DNA of 49,957 nucleotides from contig CALQQB010000030.1 in NCBI GenBank assembly GCA_943332615.1, positions 1 through 49,957 of the forward strand, in the 5' to 3' direction. Source of the DNA: Phenylobacterium deserti. Its GTDB lineage: Bacteria; Pseudomonadota; Alphaproteobacteria; Caulobacterales; Caulobacteraceae. A program made the position numbers and the translations under genes. This document shows positions 24,929 to 33,830 of the stretch, in pieces. Every line of letters begins with the position of its first letter. Position 1 is the stretch's first letter. The notes under the pieces are model-generated. The model ran no database searches. It saw only the letters and a list, made by a program, of their open reading frames with translations, and was not told the origin of the DNA.

Positions 24929-27190
24929 ATGGCCAGACTGAACGAATTCCGCGCTGCATCGATCATAGCGCTCGTGTGCGCCGCTGCCGCGCCAGCCTTC
25001 GCGGCGGCAGAACGCGACGACAACCAGATCGAGGAACTGTTGGTCACCGCCCGCAAGCGCGAAGAGCGCCTGCGCGACATTCCGGTGGCGGCCACCGCGA
25101 TCGGCGCCGAAGAAATCCGGGCCCAGGGCGGGCTGGCAAACGCCCAGGCACTGCTCAGCAATTCGCCCGGCGTGAACTTCGCTAACACCTCAAATTCGTT
25201 GACTTCGGACGTCTCGGTTCGCGGTTCCGGCACCTCGCGAGCGACCAACGCCGAAGCGGGCGTCGGGCTGTTCCGAAACGGCGCCTTCATCGGCGGCGGC
25301 AACGTGGCCGGCCGCACCTTCTCCGGCATCGACCTGTTCGACGTGCAGCGGGTCGAAATTCTGCGCGGTGTGCAGGGCGGTCTGGGCGGGCGCAACGCGG
25401 TGGGCGGCTCCATCAACGTCCTCACCCAGCGGCCGACCCATGAGTTCGAGGGCTACGCCTTCGCCACCCTGGCCATGCACAGCAAGCGCGAGATCGAGCT
25501 GGTCGCCAACCTGCCCATCGACGAGCACTGGGCGGCGCGCATCAGCCTCGACCTGGGGGAACAGACCAAGGGCTTCTACCACTTCGCGGCCATTGACCAC
25601 TACGCGGACGCCACCCGCCGCGAATTCATGCGCGGACAGCTGAACTACAACAACGGCCCGTTCACCGCGAACATGATGATCGAACGCGCCAATGAGCGTG
25701 TGCCCGGCCTCATCTATCAGGTGGTCAGTTTCCCGAGCGCCAACTTCCCGTTGGGCTATGCCACCGACAAATATAACATGGCCTGGAACTCGCCCTCGGC
25801 CGGCAAGCAGCGCCTGAGCAACTTCGAGTTCACCACCAGCACCGAGCTGGGCTGGGCGACGCTGTCGACAATCGTCAACCTGCGTGACCGCAGAGGCGAG
25901 AACCAGTACGACCGCGACGCGCTGTCGCCGCAGTTCTTTGCGGGCCTTTCCGCCATTCCGGGGCGGGTATCCACGGCGGGGGCCGCGGCCATCCGCGTCG
26001 CCGACTACGCTCAGGGGGGCGACCAGGTCGATCACGCGCGGATCAGCTACTACGACGGCCACCTGTCAGGCGAAACGAACGGCTTTGACTGGGTGACCGG
26101 CGGCGAGTGGTATCTGCTGAACGACACCCCCTCGAACATCCTGGGCAAGTCACCGACAGCGGCCAGCAACAACTTCGGCACCATCAGTCGCAGCAAGCTG
26201 CGGTTTTCGTCCTACGCGGCCTATGCCTCGCTGGGGAAGGATCTGACCGAGAAACTGAACCTGTCGGGGGACGTCCGCTACACCCAGGACAATGCAGACT
26301 TCCTCCTGCGCCAGTACACCCTGGCGAACGGAACCAACCCATATGTGGGCAATATTCCGGTCACAACGGCGTCGCTCAATCCGACGGCGTCGCGTTCGCA
26401 GGGCAACGTCTCCTACACAGCCACTCTGGCCTACAAGCCAAGCGACCAGACATTGTTTTATGGCAAGATCGGCTCCGCCTACCGGGCCGGCGGGTTCAAC
26501 GGCAATCTGGGCGACCCGCGGCAGCCGAACGCGATCCCGCCATCCTTCGAGAACGAGACGGTGACCGCCTTCGAAGTGGGTTTCAAAGGCAACCTGGCGC
26601 GCAATCTCTACGTGACCGCCGCCGGCTATACGAACCGCTACAAGAACCTGATCGTCCAGGGCGACAACGGCTGCGCGGCCAACAACCCGGCCTGCCCGGT
26701 CCAGGCGACCTCCTTTGCCTTCGACGCCGGGCCGGCTCATCTCTGGGGGATCGAGGCCGAGGCGACCTGGCGCGCCGAGCTGGCGGGCGGCAATCTGCGC
26801 GTCACGGTCGGTGCTGCGCGCCAGGGCGGCAGTATCCGGGAAGGCCGCTACGCGGGCTTCCGTCAGCCGCAGCAGCCCACCTGGACTGAGACCTATAGTG
26901 TCAACTACCGGCATCCATTGGCGAATAACGTCAGTGCTTTCGTCAACGTCAACGGCTCGGGCCGCCAGGGCGGGGTGCAGGAAGCCAAACAGACGCCACT
27001 GCTTGCAGACTACTACAGCCTCTTCAACGTCCGCGCCGGCGTAAGCTGGCCGTCGTGGGACTTGACCGGTTACCTTAACAACGCAGGACAGGAATCCTAT
27101 CGGGTGTTCACCGCGCCATCGGCCACGGGCGACGTGCGCCGCTATAACCTTCCCCGCACCTGGGGCGTGCAGGCGCGCTATTCTTGGTGA
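24929..27190 (+). CDS. TonB-dependent receptor of the plus-strand arm
   Basis: A 753-residue outer-membrane receptor. The signal peptide is at 1 to about 26 (APAFAAA), and AGAGGGAAG precedes ATG. The plug shows IEELLVTARKREERLRDIPVAA, EAGVGLFRNGAFIGGG and VEILRGVQGGLGGRNAVGG; the usual LYGRN is LGGRN here. The barrel carries the shared cysteine loop (DNGC, then NPACPV) and ends ARYSW. It is paralogous to the receptor at 19966 and to that at 38562. Only 43 bp separate it from DUF3604 copy IV, so co-expression is expected. It probably takes up a close structural variant of the ligand used by the minus-strand receptor. Confidence 0.93.
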   Translation: MARLNEFRAASIIALVCAAAAPAFAAAERDDNQIEELLVTARKREERLRDIPVAATAIGAEEIRAQGGLANAQALLSNSPGVNFANTSNSLTSDVSVRGSGTSRATNAEAGVGLFRNGAFIGGGNVAGRTFSGIDLFDVQRVEILRGVQGGLGGRNAVGGSINVLTQRPTHEFEGYAFATLAMHSKREIELVANLPIDEHWAARISLDLGEQTKGFYHFAAIDHYADATRREFMRGQLNYNNGPFTANMMIERANERVPGLIYQVVSFPSANFPLGYATDKYNMAWNSPSAGKQRLSNFEFTTSTELGWATLSTIVNLRDRRGENQYDRDALSPQFFAGLSAIPGRVSTAGAAAIRVADYAQGGDQVDHARISYYDGHLSGETNGFDWVTGGEWYLLNDTPSNILGKSPTAASNNFGTISRSKLRFSSYAAYASLGKDLTEKLNLSGDVRYTQDNADFLLRQYTLANGTNPYVGNIPVTTASLNPTASRSQGNVSYTATLAYKPSDQTLFYGKIGSAYRAGGFNGNLGDPRQPNAIPPSFENETVTAFEVGFKGNLARNLYVTAAGYTNRYKNLIVQGDNGCAANNPACPVQATSFAFDAGPAHLWGIEAEATWRAELAGGNLRVTVGAARQGGSIREGRYAGFRQPQQPTWTETYSVNYRHPLANNVSAFVNVNGSGRQGGVQEAKQTPLLADYYSLFNVRAGVSWPSWDLTGYLNNAGQESYRVFTAPSATGDVRRYNLPRTWGVQARYSW

Positions 27191-27233
27191 ATACAAATTT
27201 TTCCTCTGAACCCGAAAGGAAAGGCTAACGCTA

Positions 27234-29165
27234 ATGAAGATCAATTCGGTAACGCCGGCCGTCCTGGTCGCGCTCCTCGCGAGCGGCGCAGCAGCCTACG
27301 CCGCCTCTGAAAGCGCGAAGCCACGACCCACGGCGGCGGCGGCAAGCGGGCCTGCCAGGGCGGCGGCTTCCCCGCCCGGCCCGGCGCGCCTGCCCGGCTG
27401 GAGCGGCGATCGCAACGCCTACTTCGGCGACCTGCACGTCCACACCCAGCTGTCGTTCGACGCCTACATCTTCAACGTCCGACGGACCCCGGACGACGCT
27501 TACAGGTTCGCCCGCGGCGAGACGATCGGGCACGCCGGCGGCTATGATGTCCGGCTCCAGGGCGGGCAGCTCGACTTCGTGGCGGTAACCGACCACTCCG
27601 AATACATGGGGGCGATCCGCGAGGCCGCCGACCCCAACAGCCCGCTCTCCAAGCTGGCCTTCAGCCAAGGCCTCTTCAGCCCAGATCCGCAGCAGATCCA
27701 GACCGCGTTCAACCGAATGGTCGACGCTTTCGAGCACGGGACAACGCCTGTCGAGTTCAACGACCCGGCCATCCGCTCCCGGGCTTGGCGCGAGGTGCAG
27801 GATGCCGCCGCGCGCAATAACATGCCGGGGCGGTTCACCACGCTTGTCGGCTATGAGTACACGTCCGCGCCCGAGGGGCGAAATCTGCACCGAAACGTCA
27901 TCTTCCGGACGGCGAACGTGCCGGCTTTGCCGTTTTCCTCGACTATGTCCAACAATCCGGAGGATCTATGGAGCGCGATGGACGGCTGGCGTGCCAAGGG
28001 CGTCGAGGCTCTCGCGATTCCCCACAATGCCAACGGCAGCGACGGCCTGATGTTCGACAGCGTGCGGTTGAAGGGTCAGCCCATGGACCGCGCCTATGCC
28101 GAACTGCGCGCCCGCAATGAGCCGCTGACCGAGATCACCCAGATCAAGGGCACCTCCGAGACCCACCCCTCGCTCTCGCCGAACGACGAATGGTCCAACT
28201 TCGAGATCATGGAAAGCTACATCGGCCGCGACAAGCGCGTGACCAGGTTTGCCGGCGGCTACGTCCGCCGCGCTCTCGAGGATGGCCTGCTGGTCCGCGA
28301 CAAACTGGGCGTGAACCCGTTCAAACTGGGCTTCATCGGGTCGTCCGACACCCACAACGCCGCACCCGGGAGCGTCGAGGAGCCCAACTACTTCAGCAAG
28401 GTCGGCCGACGCGACAGCACGCCCGAGTTGCGCGGCTCAGCACCGCCCAAGGGCGCCATGACCTGGGACGGCGCAGACCCCGCGAAGGCCGGTGGCCGCT
28501 TCCAGAGCTGGGGCGCCTCTGGCCTGGCCGGCGTCTGGGCGGAGGAAAACAGTCGTGAAGCCATCTACGCCGCCCTGCGCCGGCGGGAGACGTTCGCCAC
28601 GTCCGGTCCGCGCATTCGCGTGCGCTTCTTCGGAGGCTACGACTTCCCGGCCAATGTCCTGCAACGCCCGGACGCCGTGGGCCAGGCCTATGCGCACGGC
28701 TCCCCGATGGGCGGCGACCTGCTGCCCCGGAAGGGCGCGGTGCCGCGATTCTTGCTCTGGGCTCTGCGCGATCCGTCGGCAGGCTATCTGCAGCGGGCCC
28801 AGATCGTGAAGGGCTGGATCGATAACGGGGTCGCGAAGGAGAAGGTGTTCGATGTCGCCTGTTCGGACGGCCTGAAGCTCGACACCCGCACCTGGCGTTG
28901 TCCGGGCAACGGCGCGAGCGTCGACTTGAAGACCTGCCAGCCCGACCGCTTCAAGGGCGATGTCCAGCTCAGCGCCGAGTGGAAGGACCCCGAATTCAAT
29001 GCAAAGCAGCGGGCATTCTACTATGCCCGGGTGCTCGAGAACCCATCCTGCCGCTGGTCGACCTGGGATGCCCTTCGGGTGGGTTCGCAGCCCAATCCCA
29101 AGTTGGCTCCCACGATCATGGAACGCGCCTGGTCGTCGCCGATCTGGCTCGAACCAACCGCCTGA
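27234..29165 (+). CDS. DUF3604 PHP-like periplasmic metallohydrolase (copy IV)
   Basis: A 643-residue exported protein. The signal segment is at residues 5-24, after AAGGAAAGG. It has YFGDLHVHT (D66, H68, H70), VTDHSEYM near residue 120, IPHNANGSDG and GSSDTHNAAPGS. The C-terminal cysteine segments (FDVACSDG, TWRCPGNG, LKTCQPDR, ENPSCRWSTW) are like copies I and II. It ends AWSSPIWLEP. It is therefore of the I/II type, although its position directly before PpiC matches that of copy III in the other arm. Metal-dependent hydrolysis is inferred from motif layout; the reaction is not known to me. Confidence 0.88.
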   Translation: MKINSVTPAVLVALLASGAAAYAASESAKPRPTAAAASGPARAAASPPGPARLPGWSGDRNAYFGDLHVHTQLSFDAYIFNVRRTPDDAYRFARGETIGHAGGYDVRLQGGQLDFVAVTDHSEYMGAIREAADPNSPLSKLAFSQGLFSPDPQQIQTAFNRMVDAFEHGTTPVEFNDPAIRSRAWREVQDAAARNNMPGRFTTLVGYEYTSAPEGRNLHRNVIFRTANVPALPFSSTMSNNPEDLWSAMDGWRAKGVEALAIPHNANGSDGLMFDSVRLKGQPMDRAYAELRARNEPLTEITQIKGTSETHPSLSPNDEWSNFEIMESYIGRDKRVTRFAGGYVRRALEDGLLVRDKLGVNPFKLGFIGSSDTHNAAPGSVEEPNYFSKVGRRDSTPELRGSAPPKGAMTWDGADPAKAGGRFQSWGASGLAGVWAEENSREAIYAALRRRETFATSGPRIRVRFFGGYDFPANVLQRPDAVGQAYAHGSPMGGDLLPRKGAVPRFLLWALRDPSAGYLQRAQIVKGWIDNGVAKEKVFDVACSDGLKLDTRTWRCPGNGASVDLKTCQPDRFKGDVQLSAEWKDPEFNAKQRAFYYARVLENPSCRWSTWDALRVGSQPNPKLAPTIMERAWSSPIWLEPTA

Positions 29166-29175
29166 GGCGAGCGAT

Positions 29176-30018
29176 TTGACCGAAGCACCGTCCCGCGGCC
29201 GCCTCCACGTGCTGATGCGCGAGCCTCTGCTGCATTTCCTGTTGATCGGGGCCCTGCTGTTTGCGGGAATCCAGGTCGCGCGCGAACTCCACCGCCCGAC
29301 GATCCGGATTGATTCCCAGGAGCTGGAACAACTGGCCGGCTACTGGGAGATGCAGACTCAGCGGCCGCCGACCCGGGCCGAACTGGCTTCGATCATCCGC
29401 GAGCGCATCGACGAGGAACTGCTGGCGCGTGAGGCCGTGCGCCTGGGCCTCGACAAGGACGACATGATCGTGCGCCGCCGCCTGGCCCAGAAGATGGCCT
29501 TCGCCAGCGAGGACGCGGACGGGTCGGCCGAGCCCACCGAGCGGCAGCTTCAGGCCCTCTACGACAGGACGCGCCGCACCTATGCCACACCGGCCCGGCT
29601 CGCGTTGCGCCACGTCTTCTTCAGCGCCGACCGGCTTGGCGTGAATCCCGAGACGGCGGCCTCGGAGGCGCTCGCGAACCTGAAGGCGGGGCGAAGCGTA
29701 CCCGGCGACGCCTCGCTGCTTCCGCTCACCTATGCCGACGTATCCGTCACCGATCTCAGCCGGGACTACGGCGAGGCCTTCGCCGCGGCAGCCCGCGCCG
29801 CGGCGGTGGGTCAGTGGGTCGGGCCGGTGCCGTCGGCCTACGGCGCGCACCTGATCCGGATCGAGCGACGGATGGCCGAGGAAGTTCCGCCGCTTTCCGC
29901 TGTGAAAGCCGAGGTGCGGACCGCATGGCAGGTCGAACGCCGCGGGGCCGCGAGCCGGAAGTACCTGGATAGCTTGCGCCGCAAGTATCAGGTCGTCGTC
30001 GCGGGCGCGCCCGAATGA
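29176..30018 (+). CDS. Membrane-anchored PpiC/parvulin-type peptidyl-prolyl isomerase (copy 2)
   Basis: A 280-residue protein. The TTG at 29176, ten bases after the DUF3604 stop and behind GAGGCGAG, is taken as start; ATG at 29215 is an alternative. A membrane anchor (MREPLLHFLLIGALLFAGI) is followed by the same helical block as copy 1 (REAVRLGLDKDDMIVRRRLAQKMAF). The parvulin-like part is ALRHVFFSADRLG and WVGPVPSAYGAHLIRI. It ends in a TGA that overlaps the HupE ATG (ATGA). Both order and overlap are identical to the minus-strand arm. A periplasmic folding role for exported module members is inferred. Confidence 0.82.
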   Translation: MTEAPSRGRLHVLMREPLLHFLLIGALLFAGIQVARELHRPTIRIDSQELEQLAGYWEMQTQRPPTRAELASIIRERIDEELLAREAVRLGLDKDDMIVRRRLAQKMAFASEDADGSAEPTERQLQALYDRTRRTYATPARLALRHVFFSADRLGVNPETAASEALANLKAGRSVPGDASLLPLTYADVSVTDLSRDYGEAFAAAARAAAVGQWVGPVPSAYGAHLIRIERRMAEEVPPLSAVKAEVRTAWQVERRGAASRKYLDSLRRKYQVVVAGAPE

Positions 30019-31040
30019 TCCGTGGCGGCCTGCGCGCGGTGCTCGCGGGGGCCCTGTTCTGGCTGCTCGCGGCCGTGCCTGCGCTGGCTCACGAGGTGCG
30101 ACCTGCGCTGGTGCAGATCGTCGAGACGGCGCCGAACGAATACGTCGTGACATGGAAGCGGCCCGTGGTGGGCGACATGGCGCTGCGGCTCATCCCGCAC
30201 CTATCCGGTGGCGCGCTGGAGGCCGCGCCCACCGCGGAGGAGGCCGCGCCCGGGTTCGTCGTGCGGGTCTGGCGGATCAAGGGCGGTCACCCCCTGGATG
30301 GTCAGACCCTGTCCGTGGAGGGCCTGCCGCAGAGCGTCACCGACGTGCTCGTCCGCGTGACCGCCCGCGACGGGCATACCATCGACGCCGTGCTCCGACC
30401 CTCGCGCGCGTCGATGCCACTCAGCCTCTCCCCGCCGAAGGGGCTCGCGGTGTCGGGCTACCTTAAGCTTGGCGTCGAGCATATCCTGACCGGCATCGAC
30501 CACCTGCTGTTCGTGCTGGGCCTGCTCCTCTTGATCGGACCCCGCTGGCCGCTCGTGAAGACGGTCACCGCCTTCACCGTGGCGCACAGCATAACCCTGG
30601 GGCTGGCCGCGCTGGGCTACCTGAGCTTCCCGTCGGCGACCATCGAGGCGCTGGTCGCGCTCAGCATTATCTTTGTCGCGCTGGAACTGACCCCCGCCCG
30701 TCTGCGGCGTCCGGGCCTGGCCCGCCGGCAGCCATGGATCATCGCCTTCACCTTCGGCCTCCTGCACGGCATGGCCTTCGCTGGCGCGCTCTCCCAGATC
30801 GGCCTGCCGCCGAGGGCCGCGCCGCAGGCGCTGCTGCTGTTCAATGTGGGGGTCGAGGTCGGGCAGTTGCTGTTCATCGCCGCCGCGCTGGCGGTGATGG
30901 CCGGCCTGCGCGCCGTCCAGCGCGCCGTTGGGCGCCCCGCCCCGGCCTGGGCAACCGCCGCCCCGGCCTACGCGATCGGCGGGCTGGCCTGCTACTGGCT
31001 GATCGAGCGCGTGGCGACCGCGGTTACGTCGGCATCCTGA
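30015..31040 (+). CDS. HupE/UreJ-like membrane protein (copy 2)
   Basis: A 341-residue membrane protein, paralog of the one at 16086. The signal peptide ends near LAHEVRPALV (residue about 25). An extracytoplasmic domain (YVVTWKRPVVGDMALRLIP, VLVRVTARDG) is followed by about six helices with HILTGIDHLLFVLGLLLL, FTVAHSITLGLAALGY, FTFGLLHGMAFAGAL and NVGVEVGQL. The first motif has GID where copy 1 has GFD. A nickel/cobalt-type permease activity is suggested by the family name; direct evidence for this subgroup is lacking. It is the last gene of the plus-strand arm and is followed within 130 bp by an IS6 element. Confidence 0.85.
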   Translation: MIRGGLRAVLAGALFWLLAAVPALAHEVRPALVQIVETAPNEYVVTWKRPVVGDMALRLIPHLSGGALEAAPTAEEAAPGFVVRVWRIKGGHPLDGQTLSVEGLPQSVTDVLVRVTARDGHTIDAVLRPSRASMPLSLSPPKGLAVSGYLKLGVEHILTGIDHLLFVLGLLLLIGPRWPLVKTVTAFTVAHSITLGLAALGYLSFPSATIEALVALSIIFVALELTPARLRRPGLARRQPWIIAFTFGLLHGMAFAGALSQIGLPPRAAPQALLLFNVGVEVGQLLFIAAALAVMAGLRAVQRAVGRPAPAWATAAPAYAIGGLACYWLIERVATAVTSAS

Positions 31041-31167
31041 CCCGTAGGAGGGGCGTTTCGTCGCCAGGCGGCGGTCCTCTTGCCTTGCCCGATTTCGTTC
31101 TTTGGCAGCCCACCATACGTCAACGCGGTGCGGGCGGCATTCGAGCGAGCGGATGAGTTCGGCTGGT

Positions 31168-31980
31168 GCTGGCAGTCTAACTGTAAAAGGTCTCCAGTTT
31201 GGCGCGTTTGGGTGCCGAAGGGGGGATCTTCGTGAAGCCGATCTCGTTCAAACGCCATCGGTTCCCGGCGGATGTGATCCGCCAGGCGGTATGGCTGTAT
31301 TTCCGCTTCACGCTGAGCATTCGGGACGTCGAGGAATTGCTCGCCCAGCGCGGCATCGAAGTCAGCCGCGAGACGGTCCGATGCTGGGTTATCAAGTTTG
31401 GCCCGCTGATCGCGGCGAACTTGCGTCGGCGTCGTCAGCCGCCGAGCGGCCGCTGGCATCTGGATGAGATGTACGTCCGCATCGGAGGTCGCAAGATGTG
31501 GCTCTGGCGTGCCGTCGATGATGAGGGCGAGGTTCTCGATGTCCTGGTCCAGAAGCGTCGGAACAAAGCCGCTGCGCTGAAATTATTGCGTCGGCTTTTG
31601 CGAAACCAGGGCGTCCACCCCGAGACGATCACGACCGACAAGCTGGCGTCCTACGGCGCGGCCGTCCGCGAGCTCGGGCTGAAGGGCGTCCATCGACCGG
31701 GTGGGATGCAAGCCAACAATCGCGCTGAGAACAGCCACCTTCCGATCCGACGACGAGAGCGGAAACAGCAAAAATTCAAGTCGCAGGGCTCGGCCCAACG
31801 GTTCATCTCTACCCACGCCGCCATCTACAACTGCTTCAACGTCCAGGAACATCTGATCCGCCGATCCACGCTACGCACGTTCCGGGCGGCGGCCCATCAG
31901 GCGTGGGCGGAAGCGGTGGTTGCCGCCTGATTAGGGATAGGGGAGGGCGGCTTGTGATCAGGCGGAGTTAACCTGCCAGC
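31168..31980 (+). mobile_element. IS6-family insertion sequence
   Basis: An element of about 813 bp bounded by imperfect terminal repeats: GCTGGCAGTCTAACT (31168-31182) matches the reverse complement of AGTTAACCTGCCAGC (31966-31980) at 13 of 15 positions. It contains a single transposase gene. No 8-bp target duplication was visible at these borders, so the exact ends are provisional or the element arose by a cointegrate or deletion event. It separates the HupE gene from the sulfatase/GntR block. Confidence 0.75.
31232..31930 (+). CDS. IS6-family DDE transposase
   Basis: A 232-residue transposase. GTG at 31232 lies behind AAGGGGGGAT; the open frame begins earlier with TTG 31199 but without a ribosome site. 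The N-terminal part (FPADVIRQAVWLYFRFTLSIRDVEELL) is the helix-turn-helix region. The catalytic core shows WHLDEMYVRIGG (first Asp), TTDKLASYGAA (second Asp) and NNRAENSHLPIRRRER (Glu), the IS6/IS26 pattern. It appears intact and may be active. A shorter relative of its N-terminus occurs as debris at 46430. Confidence 0.92.
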   Translation: MKPISFKRHRFPADVIRQAVWLYFRFTLSIRDVEELLAQRGIEVSRETVRCWVIKFGPLIAANLRRRRQPPSGRWHLDEMYVRIGGRKMWLWRAVDDEGEVLDVLVQKRRNKAAALKLLRRLLRNQGVHPETITTDKLASYGAAVRELGLKGVHRPGGMQANNRAENSHLPIRRRERKQQKFKSQGSAQRFISTHAAIYNCFNVQEHLIRRSTLRTFRAAAHQAWAEAVVAA

Positions 31981-32046
31981 CTCGCCCGATGGGCGTCTCA
32001 AAGTCGTTAGCCATCTCTTTTCACCCCTTGGCCTCGAGTTTCATCC

Positions 32047-33549
32047 CTAGTTGTAGAGTTGCGCCTTGTGGCCATTCACCTCTGATCGGAACTGACGGCG
32101 GCTGGTGAACATGGGCTCGACGTTCTTGCGGTTCCAATCACGGAACTGGGCTTCGAGACGCTTCGCGATCTCGGGATGCTGCGCCGCCAGATCGCGTTCT
32201 TCGCCGGGGTCGGCGTTCAGGTCGTACAGCAGCCGCCACTGGCCAAGCGGCGAGACCTCGGCCTTGACGCCATCGGGGACAGGACTTCCCACCACCTCAT
32301 TGATGTTCTCGACGGTGTCCGACTTGTTCACGACGAGCAACTTCCAACGGCCAGCGCGAACCGCGTGGTTGGGGCCCATGCGCCAGAACAGGGTTTCGTT
32401 GGGTAGCCCGCCCTTGCGGCCGCGCAGGTAGGGTAGGAGGTTGACCCCTTCCGCACCGGTCGCCTTGACCCCAGCCAGCCCGGCGGCGGTCGGCAGGATG
32501 TCGAGGCTGGACACCGGATTGCGGTAAACGCCGGGCTTCAGGCCACCAGGCCACGAGACAATGTAGGGCACCCGAATGCCGCCTTCCCACGGATAGGCCT
32601 TGAAGCCTGACAGCGGCCCATTGGTGCAGGCGCCACGGATGTAGTTGGGACAGCCGTTGTCGCTTAGGAAGATCACCATAGTATTGTCTCGCAAGCCTTT
32701 GCGGTCGAGCTCGGCCAGCAGCCGGCCAACGCCGTCGTCCAGGGCCGACAGCATGGCGGAATAGACCCGGCGATCAGGGTTTTGAATCGAGCGGAACCGG
32801 TCCAGGTACTTGGCGCTGGCCTGTAGGGGCGTGTGCGGCGCGTTGTAGGCCAGGTAGAGGAAGAATGGCTGCTGGGCGTGCCTGTCCACGAAGGCCACGG
32901 CCTCATCCGTAAACACGTCCGTTAGGTAGCCGGGCGCCTCAACCTTGTCGCGCCCGCGATAGATGGGAAGGTTGGTGCGCGTCAGCTTGTCGTCGCCCGC
33001 GGTGGGGGCGGCTTCGTCCGACGCGCCCAGCTTGGGCAAATAGGCCGTCGCACCTGCCAGCACGCCGAAGTATTCGTCGAAGCCGCGGTCCATCGGATGG
33101 AATCCGGCAGCCTGTCCGATATGCCACTTGCCGACCATACCGGTGGAATACCCCGCGCGATTCATGACCTGGGCGATCGTGGTCTCGGTAAGTGGTGGGC
33201 CCAGGCTCTCATTGCGCCCGACGGGGTTAAACTCGAAGCCGAACCGGGACTGATGCCGGCCGGTTAGGAGCCCGGCGCGCGAGGGCGCGCAGACGGCGGC
33301 CGTTACGTAGCCGTCGGTGAACCGGATGCCGGTGCGCGCTAGGCTGTCAATATTTGGCGTCGGCACACGTTTCCCGCCGTTGGCGCCCACGTCTCCGTAG
33401 CCTAGATCGTCGGCCAGGATGACGATGACATTGGGCCGCCGGGCCGAGGCCTGCGCTTGTGACGGAGCAAGCGCCGGCGTGACCGTCAGGGTGGCAAGCA
33501 GCGCCGCCGAAGCCAAGCCCCGCGCGATCCAGGTCTTGGTCAGGGTCAT
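32047..33549 (-). CDS. Type I sulfatase, secreted (sulfatase 3)
   Basis: A 500-residue exported sulfatase, with a signal peptide at 1 to about 35 and GGAG eight bases before ATG. It has ADDLGYGDVG from residue 46, CAPSR with the formylglycine cysteine at 87, GKWHIG, AYNAPHTPLQ and a SDNGCPNYIRGAC segment with two cysteines. That last segment is shared with sulfatase 5 and absent from sulfatases 1 and 2, so this is a separate subtype. It is divergent from sulfatase 4 across about 280 bp that carry a two-part operator at 33718-33747. It probably hydrolyses sulfate esters in the periplasm or outside the cell. Confidence 0.93.
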   Translation of the reverse strand: MTLTKTWIARGLASAALLATLTVTPALAPSQAQASARRPNVIVILADDLGYGDVGANGGKRVPTPNIDSLARTGIRFTDGYVTAAVCAPSRAGLLTGRHQSRFGFEFNPVGRNESLGPPLTETTIAQVMNRAGYSTGMVGKWHIGQAAGFHPMDRGFDEYFGVLAGATAYLPKLGASDEAAPTAGDDKLTRTNLPIYRGRDKVEAPGYLTDVFTDEAVAFVDRHAQQPFFLYLAYNAPHTPLQASAKYLDRFRSIQNPDRRVYSAMLSALDDGVGRLLAELDRKGLRDNTMVIFLSDNGCPNYIRGACTNGPLSGFKAYPWEGGIRVPYIVSWPGGLKPGVYRNPVSSLDILPTAAGLAGVKATGAEGVNLLPYLRGRKGGLPNETLFWRMGPNHAVRAGRWKLLVVNKSDTVENINEVVGSPVPDGVKAEVSPLGQWRLLYDLNADPGEERDLAAQHPEIAKRLEAQFRDWNRKNVEPMFTSRRQFRSEVNGHKAQLYN

Positions 33550-33717
33550 GCGATTTCTCCGAAAGAGTTTTCCTAGGAACGTCTGGCGGACGCGGGGGCT
33601 CGCCAGACAGTCCGGAAGCCGCGTGGTTGGCGCCCAGCGTCGGCTCGCCTAGCTACGACGCCCCAAGCAACATTGGCCCCGCAACCATAGGGAGCCTTTG
33701 CAGACTACCCAGCAAAG

Positions 33718-33747
33718 TGTCAACACACATGGTCACAGATGTCGGCA
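33718..33747. promoter_or_regulatory. Two-part operator between sulfatases 3 and 4
   Basis: TGTCAACA (33718-33725) and TGTCGGCA (33740-33747) are separated by 14 bp, 22 bp centre to centre. The same arrangement recurs at 40825, 43388 and 47849. It lies 84 bp upstream of the sulfatase 4 start and 169 bp upstream of the sulfatase 3 start. Confidence 0.6.
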
Positions 33748-33830
33748 CTATTGCATCCAAAGCTGACTGCCGTCATGGTCGCCAAAAGCTCCGGCGCTTT
33801 TGCGCTAAGGACCTGTGATCGGAGGTTGAA

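Noticed and set aside
28960..29175. N-terminal extension of PpiC copy 2
   Set aside because: Overlaps the DUF3604 gene out of frame with a shadow-like composition; TTG 29176 has a ribosome site and matches the layout of copy 1.
31160..31988. Target-site duplication of the IS6 element
   Set aside because: The 8 bases on each side of the proposed ends differ, so no duplication is claimed.
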